From NCBI GenBank assembly GCA_016283605.1, contig JAEENF010000092.1, forward strand, positions 1 to 12,149: a stretch of DNA of 12,149 nucleotides. Reading direction: 5' to 3'. Numbering within the stretch: the first letter of the stretch is position 1; each line of letters begins with the position of its first letter. The translations under genes and the position numbers were made by a program. Source of the stretch: Prevotella sp. (lineage in GTDB: Bacteria; Bacteroidota; Bacteroidia; Bacteroidales; Bacteroidaceae). The notes beneath the pieces are model-generated. The model was not told the origin of the DNA. It made no database searches and worked only from the letters and a program-made list of their open reading frames with translations. Below, one piece after another: positions 10,504-12,149 of this stretch.

Positions 10504-12149
10504 GTGGAACAGGAGAAATTAAGACTATTAAGTCAAATACAATATCCAGAAGATCTCAGAAAGCTGAAGGTGGACCAACTGCCTCAGCTCTGTCAGGAAT
10601 TGCGTCAAGACATCGTCCAGGAAGTGGCCGTAAACCCAGGTCATCTGGCATCCAGTCTTGGTGTGGTGGAAATCACCGTAGCACTCCATTATGTCTTCAA
10701 CACCCCCGAGGACCGTATCGTATGGGATGTAGGTCATCAGGCCTATGGTCACAAGATCCTGACGGGACGCCGCGAAAAATTCTGTACCAACCGCAAACTG
10801 GGAGGTCTGAAGCCCTTCCCTTCGCCAACGGAAAGTGAATATGACACTTTTGCCTGTGGTCATGCGTCGAACTCTATCTCTGCTGCGCTAGGTATGGCCG
10901 TTGCCGCGAAGTTGGAAGGTAATGACAGCCGACACGTCGTAGCCGTCATCGGCGATGGAGCGATGAGTGGTGGACTGGCATTCGAGGGACTCAACAACGT
11001 CTCATCGTCACCCAACGACCTGCTGATCATCCTCAACGACAACAACATGTCGATCGACCGTTCTGTAGGTGGTATGAAACAGTATCTGCTGAACCTGAGT
11101 ACCAACGAGACCTATAACGCCATCAAGTTCAAGGCCTCGCGATGGATGCATCGTAAGGGTATGCTCGAAGACGACCGCAGGAAAGGACTCATCCGTCTGT
11201 CGAATGCCCTGAAGAGCGCCATCTCACACCAGCAGAACGTGTTCGAAGGTATGAATATCCGCTATTTCGGTCCCTTCGACGGACATAACGTGAAAGAACT
11301 GGTGCGCATCCTCCGACAGATGAAGGATATGAAAGGTCCCAAGCTGTTGCATCTGCACACGCAAAAGGGACATGGCTATGCCCCTGCAGAAAAAGACGTA
11401 ACCACGTGGCACGCCCCAGGCAAGTTCGATCCAGAGACGGGTGAGCGCATCGTGGACAAAGACCCCAACAAGCCCCAGAAATATCAGGATGTCTTCGGAC
11501 ATACCCTGCTGGAGCTCGCCAAACAGAACCCCAAGATTGTGGGCGTGACACCTGCCATGCCCAGTGGCTGTTCGATGAACATCATGATGAAGGAACTGCC
11601 AGAGCGCACTTTTGATGTGGGTATTGCCGAGGGACATGCCGTCACTTTCTCAGGTGGTATGGCGAAAGACGGACTTATACCCTTCTGTAATATCTATAGC
11701 GCCTTTGCCCAACGTGCCTTCGACAACATCATCCACGATGTGGCGCTGCTGAACCTGCACGTGGTATTTTGCTTCGACAGAGCAGGACTCGTAGGTGAAG
11801 ACGGTGCAACGCATCACGGGGCTTTCGACCTGGCTGCGCTGCGTCCGATACCCAACCTCACCATCTCATCGCCGATGGACGAGCATGAACTGCGAAGACT
11901 GATGTATACGGCCCAATTGCCAGACAAGGGACCCTTCGTGATACGCTATCCGCGAGGCGGAGGTGTATTGAAAGACTGGCGCTGTCCGCTGGAGGAAATC
12001 AAGGTCGGCACAGGCCGTAAGTTGAAAGACGGCAAGGATGTCGCCGTGCTGAGTATCGGACCTATCGGCAACGATGTGGCTAAAGCGATAGAAGGTCTGA
12101 ACGTGGCCCACTACGATATGCGTTTCCTGAAACCCATCGACGAAGACAT
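10504..12149 (+). CDS. dxs: 1-deoxy-D-xylulose-5-phosphate synthase, 3' end cut by the window
   Basis: The first enzyme of the MEP isoprenoid pathway, joining pyruvate and glyceraldehyde 3-phosphate with thiamine diphosphate. 548 codons are visible and the frame is open at the edge; the family is about 620-640 residues, so roughly the last 80-90 are missing. Visible motifs: PGHLASSLGVVE (45-56, His47), WDVGHQAYGHKILTGRR (74-90, His78), the ThDP/Mg motif GDGAMSGG (150-157) to NDN (178-180), and DVGIAEGHAVTFSGG with the catalytic Glu. GLVGEDGATHHGAFD and FVIRYPRGGG follow. AEGHA replaces the AEQHA of E. coli; I believe this is usual in Bacteroidetes. The start is GTG (10504): upstream in-frame codons offer no start, and EQEKLRLLSQIQYPEDLRKL matches the family N-terminus. 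An ATG at 10499 is out of frame and stops after seven codons. Divergent from panE. Confidence 0.95.
   Translation, partial: MEQEKLRLLSQIQYPEDLRKLKVDQLPQLCQELRQDIVQEVAVNPGHLASSLGVVEITVALHYVFNTPEDRIVWDVGHQAYGHKILTGRREKFCTNRKLGGLKPFPSPTESEYDTFACGHASNSISAALGMAVAAKLEGNDSRHVVAVIGDGAMSGGLAFEGLNNVSSSPNDLLIILNDNNMSIDRSVGGMKQYLLNLSTNETYNAIKFKASRWMHRKGMLEDDRRKGLIRLSNALKSAISHQQNVFEGMNIRYFGPFDGHNVKELVRILRQMKDMKGPKLLHLHTQKGHGYAPAEKDVTTWHAPGKFDPETGERIVDKDPNKPQKYQDVFGHTLLELAKQNPKIVGVTPAMPSGCSMNIMMKELPERTFDVGIAEGHAVTFSGGMAKDGLIPFCNIYSAFAQRAFDNIIHDVALLNLHVVFCFDRAGLVGEDGATHHGAFDLAALRPIPNLTISSPMDEHELRRLMYTAQLPDKGPFVIRYPRGGGVLKDWRCPLEEIKVGTGRKLKDGKDVAVLSIGPIGNDVAKAIEGLNVAHYDMRFLKPIDED

Overview
The window looks like chromosomal DNA of a member of the Bacteroidales, most likely Prevotellaceae. 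The evidence is: six promoter-like sites of the Bacteroidetes type TAnnTTTG(C); start codons without clear Shine-Dalgarno sequences; a Bacteroides-type HU-related DNA-binding protein followed by a tiny 'smalltalk'-type microprotein; AT-rich heptamer-like repeats between genes; and protein sequences of Bacteroidales character. Most of the content is core metabolism. The accessory part is the first 1.2 kb.

Layout from left to right. Positions 1-143 are a non-coding leader with an 11-bp direct repeat. An HU-family protein (144-971, +) carries an extra C-terminal beta domain and is followed by a 36-residue membrane microprotein (1034-1144, +). A hairpin with a T-tract on each strand (about 1147-1185) separates these from nadB (1183-2772, -; L-aspartate oxidase). 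nadB is divergent from dacB (2864-4132, +; PBP4-type D-Ala-D-Ala carboxypeptidase) across an almost perfectly mirror-symmetric two-way promoter. dacB overlaps by 10 bp, tail to tail, with a 1004-residue FAD plus Fe-S dehydrogenase (4123-7137, -; D-lactate / 2-hydroxyacid type). A long hairpin sits exactly on that overlap. The dehydrogenase is divergent from a lactate permease (7351-8955, +; lldP), again from mirrored promoter boxes.

The permease ends 3 bp from the convergent end of a small lipoprotein of unknown function (8959-9450, -). That lipoprotein lies downstream of panE (9473-10393, -; ketopantoate reductase), probably in the same operon. panE is divergent from dxs (10504 to the end, +; 1-deoxyxylulose-5-phosphate synthase), which starts with GTG and is cut by the window edge.

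Functional reading. The dehydrogenase and lldP form a plausible lactate / 2-hydroxyacid uptake-and-oxidation module. nadB (NAD), panE (pantothenate/CoA) and dxs (isoprenoid precursors) are separate biosynthetic genes, and dacB trims peptidoglycan. No CRISPR array, tRNA, rRNA, insertion sequence or clear novel defence system was found. The most unusual observations are the HU protein's surface-protein-like C-terminal domain with its microprotein partner, the mirror-image promoters, and the hairpin shared by two overlapping convergent genes.
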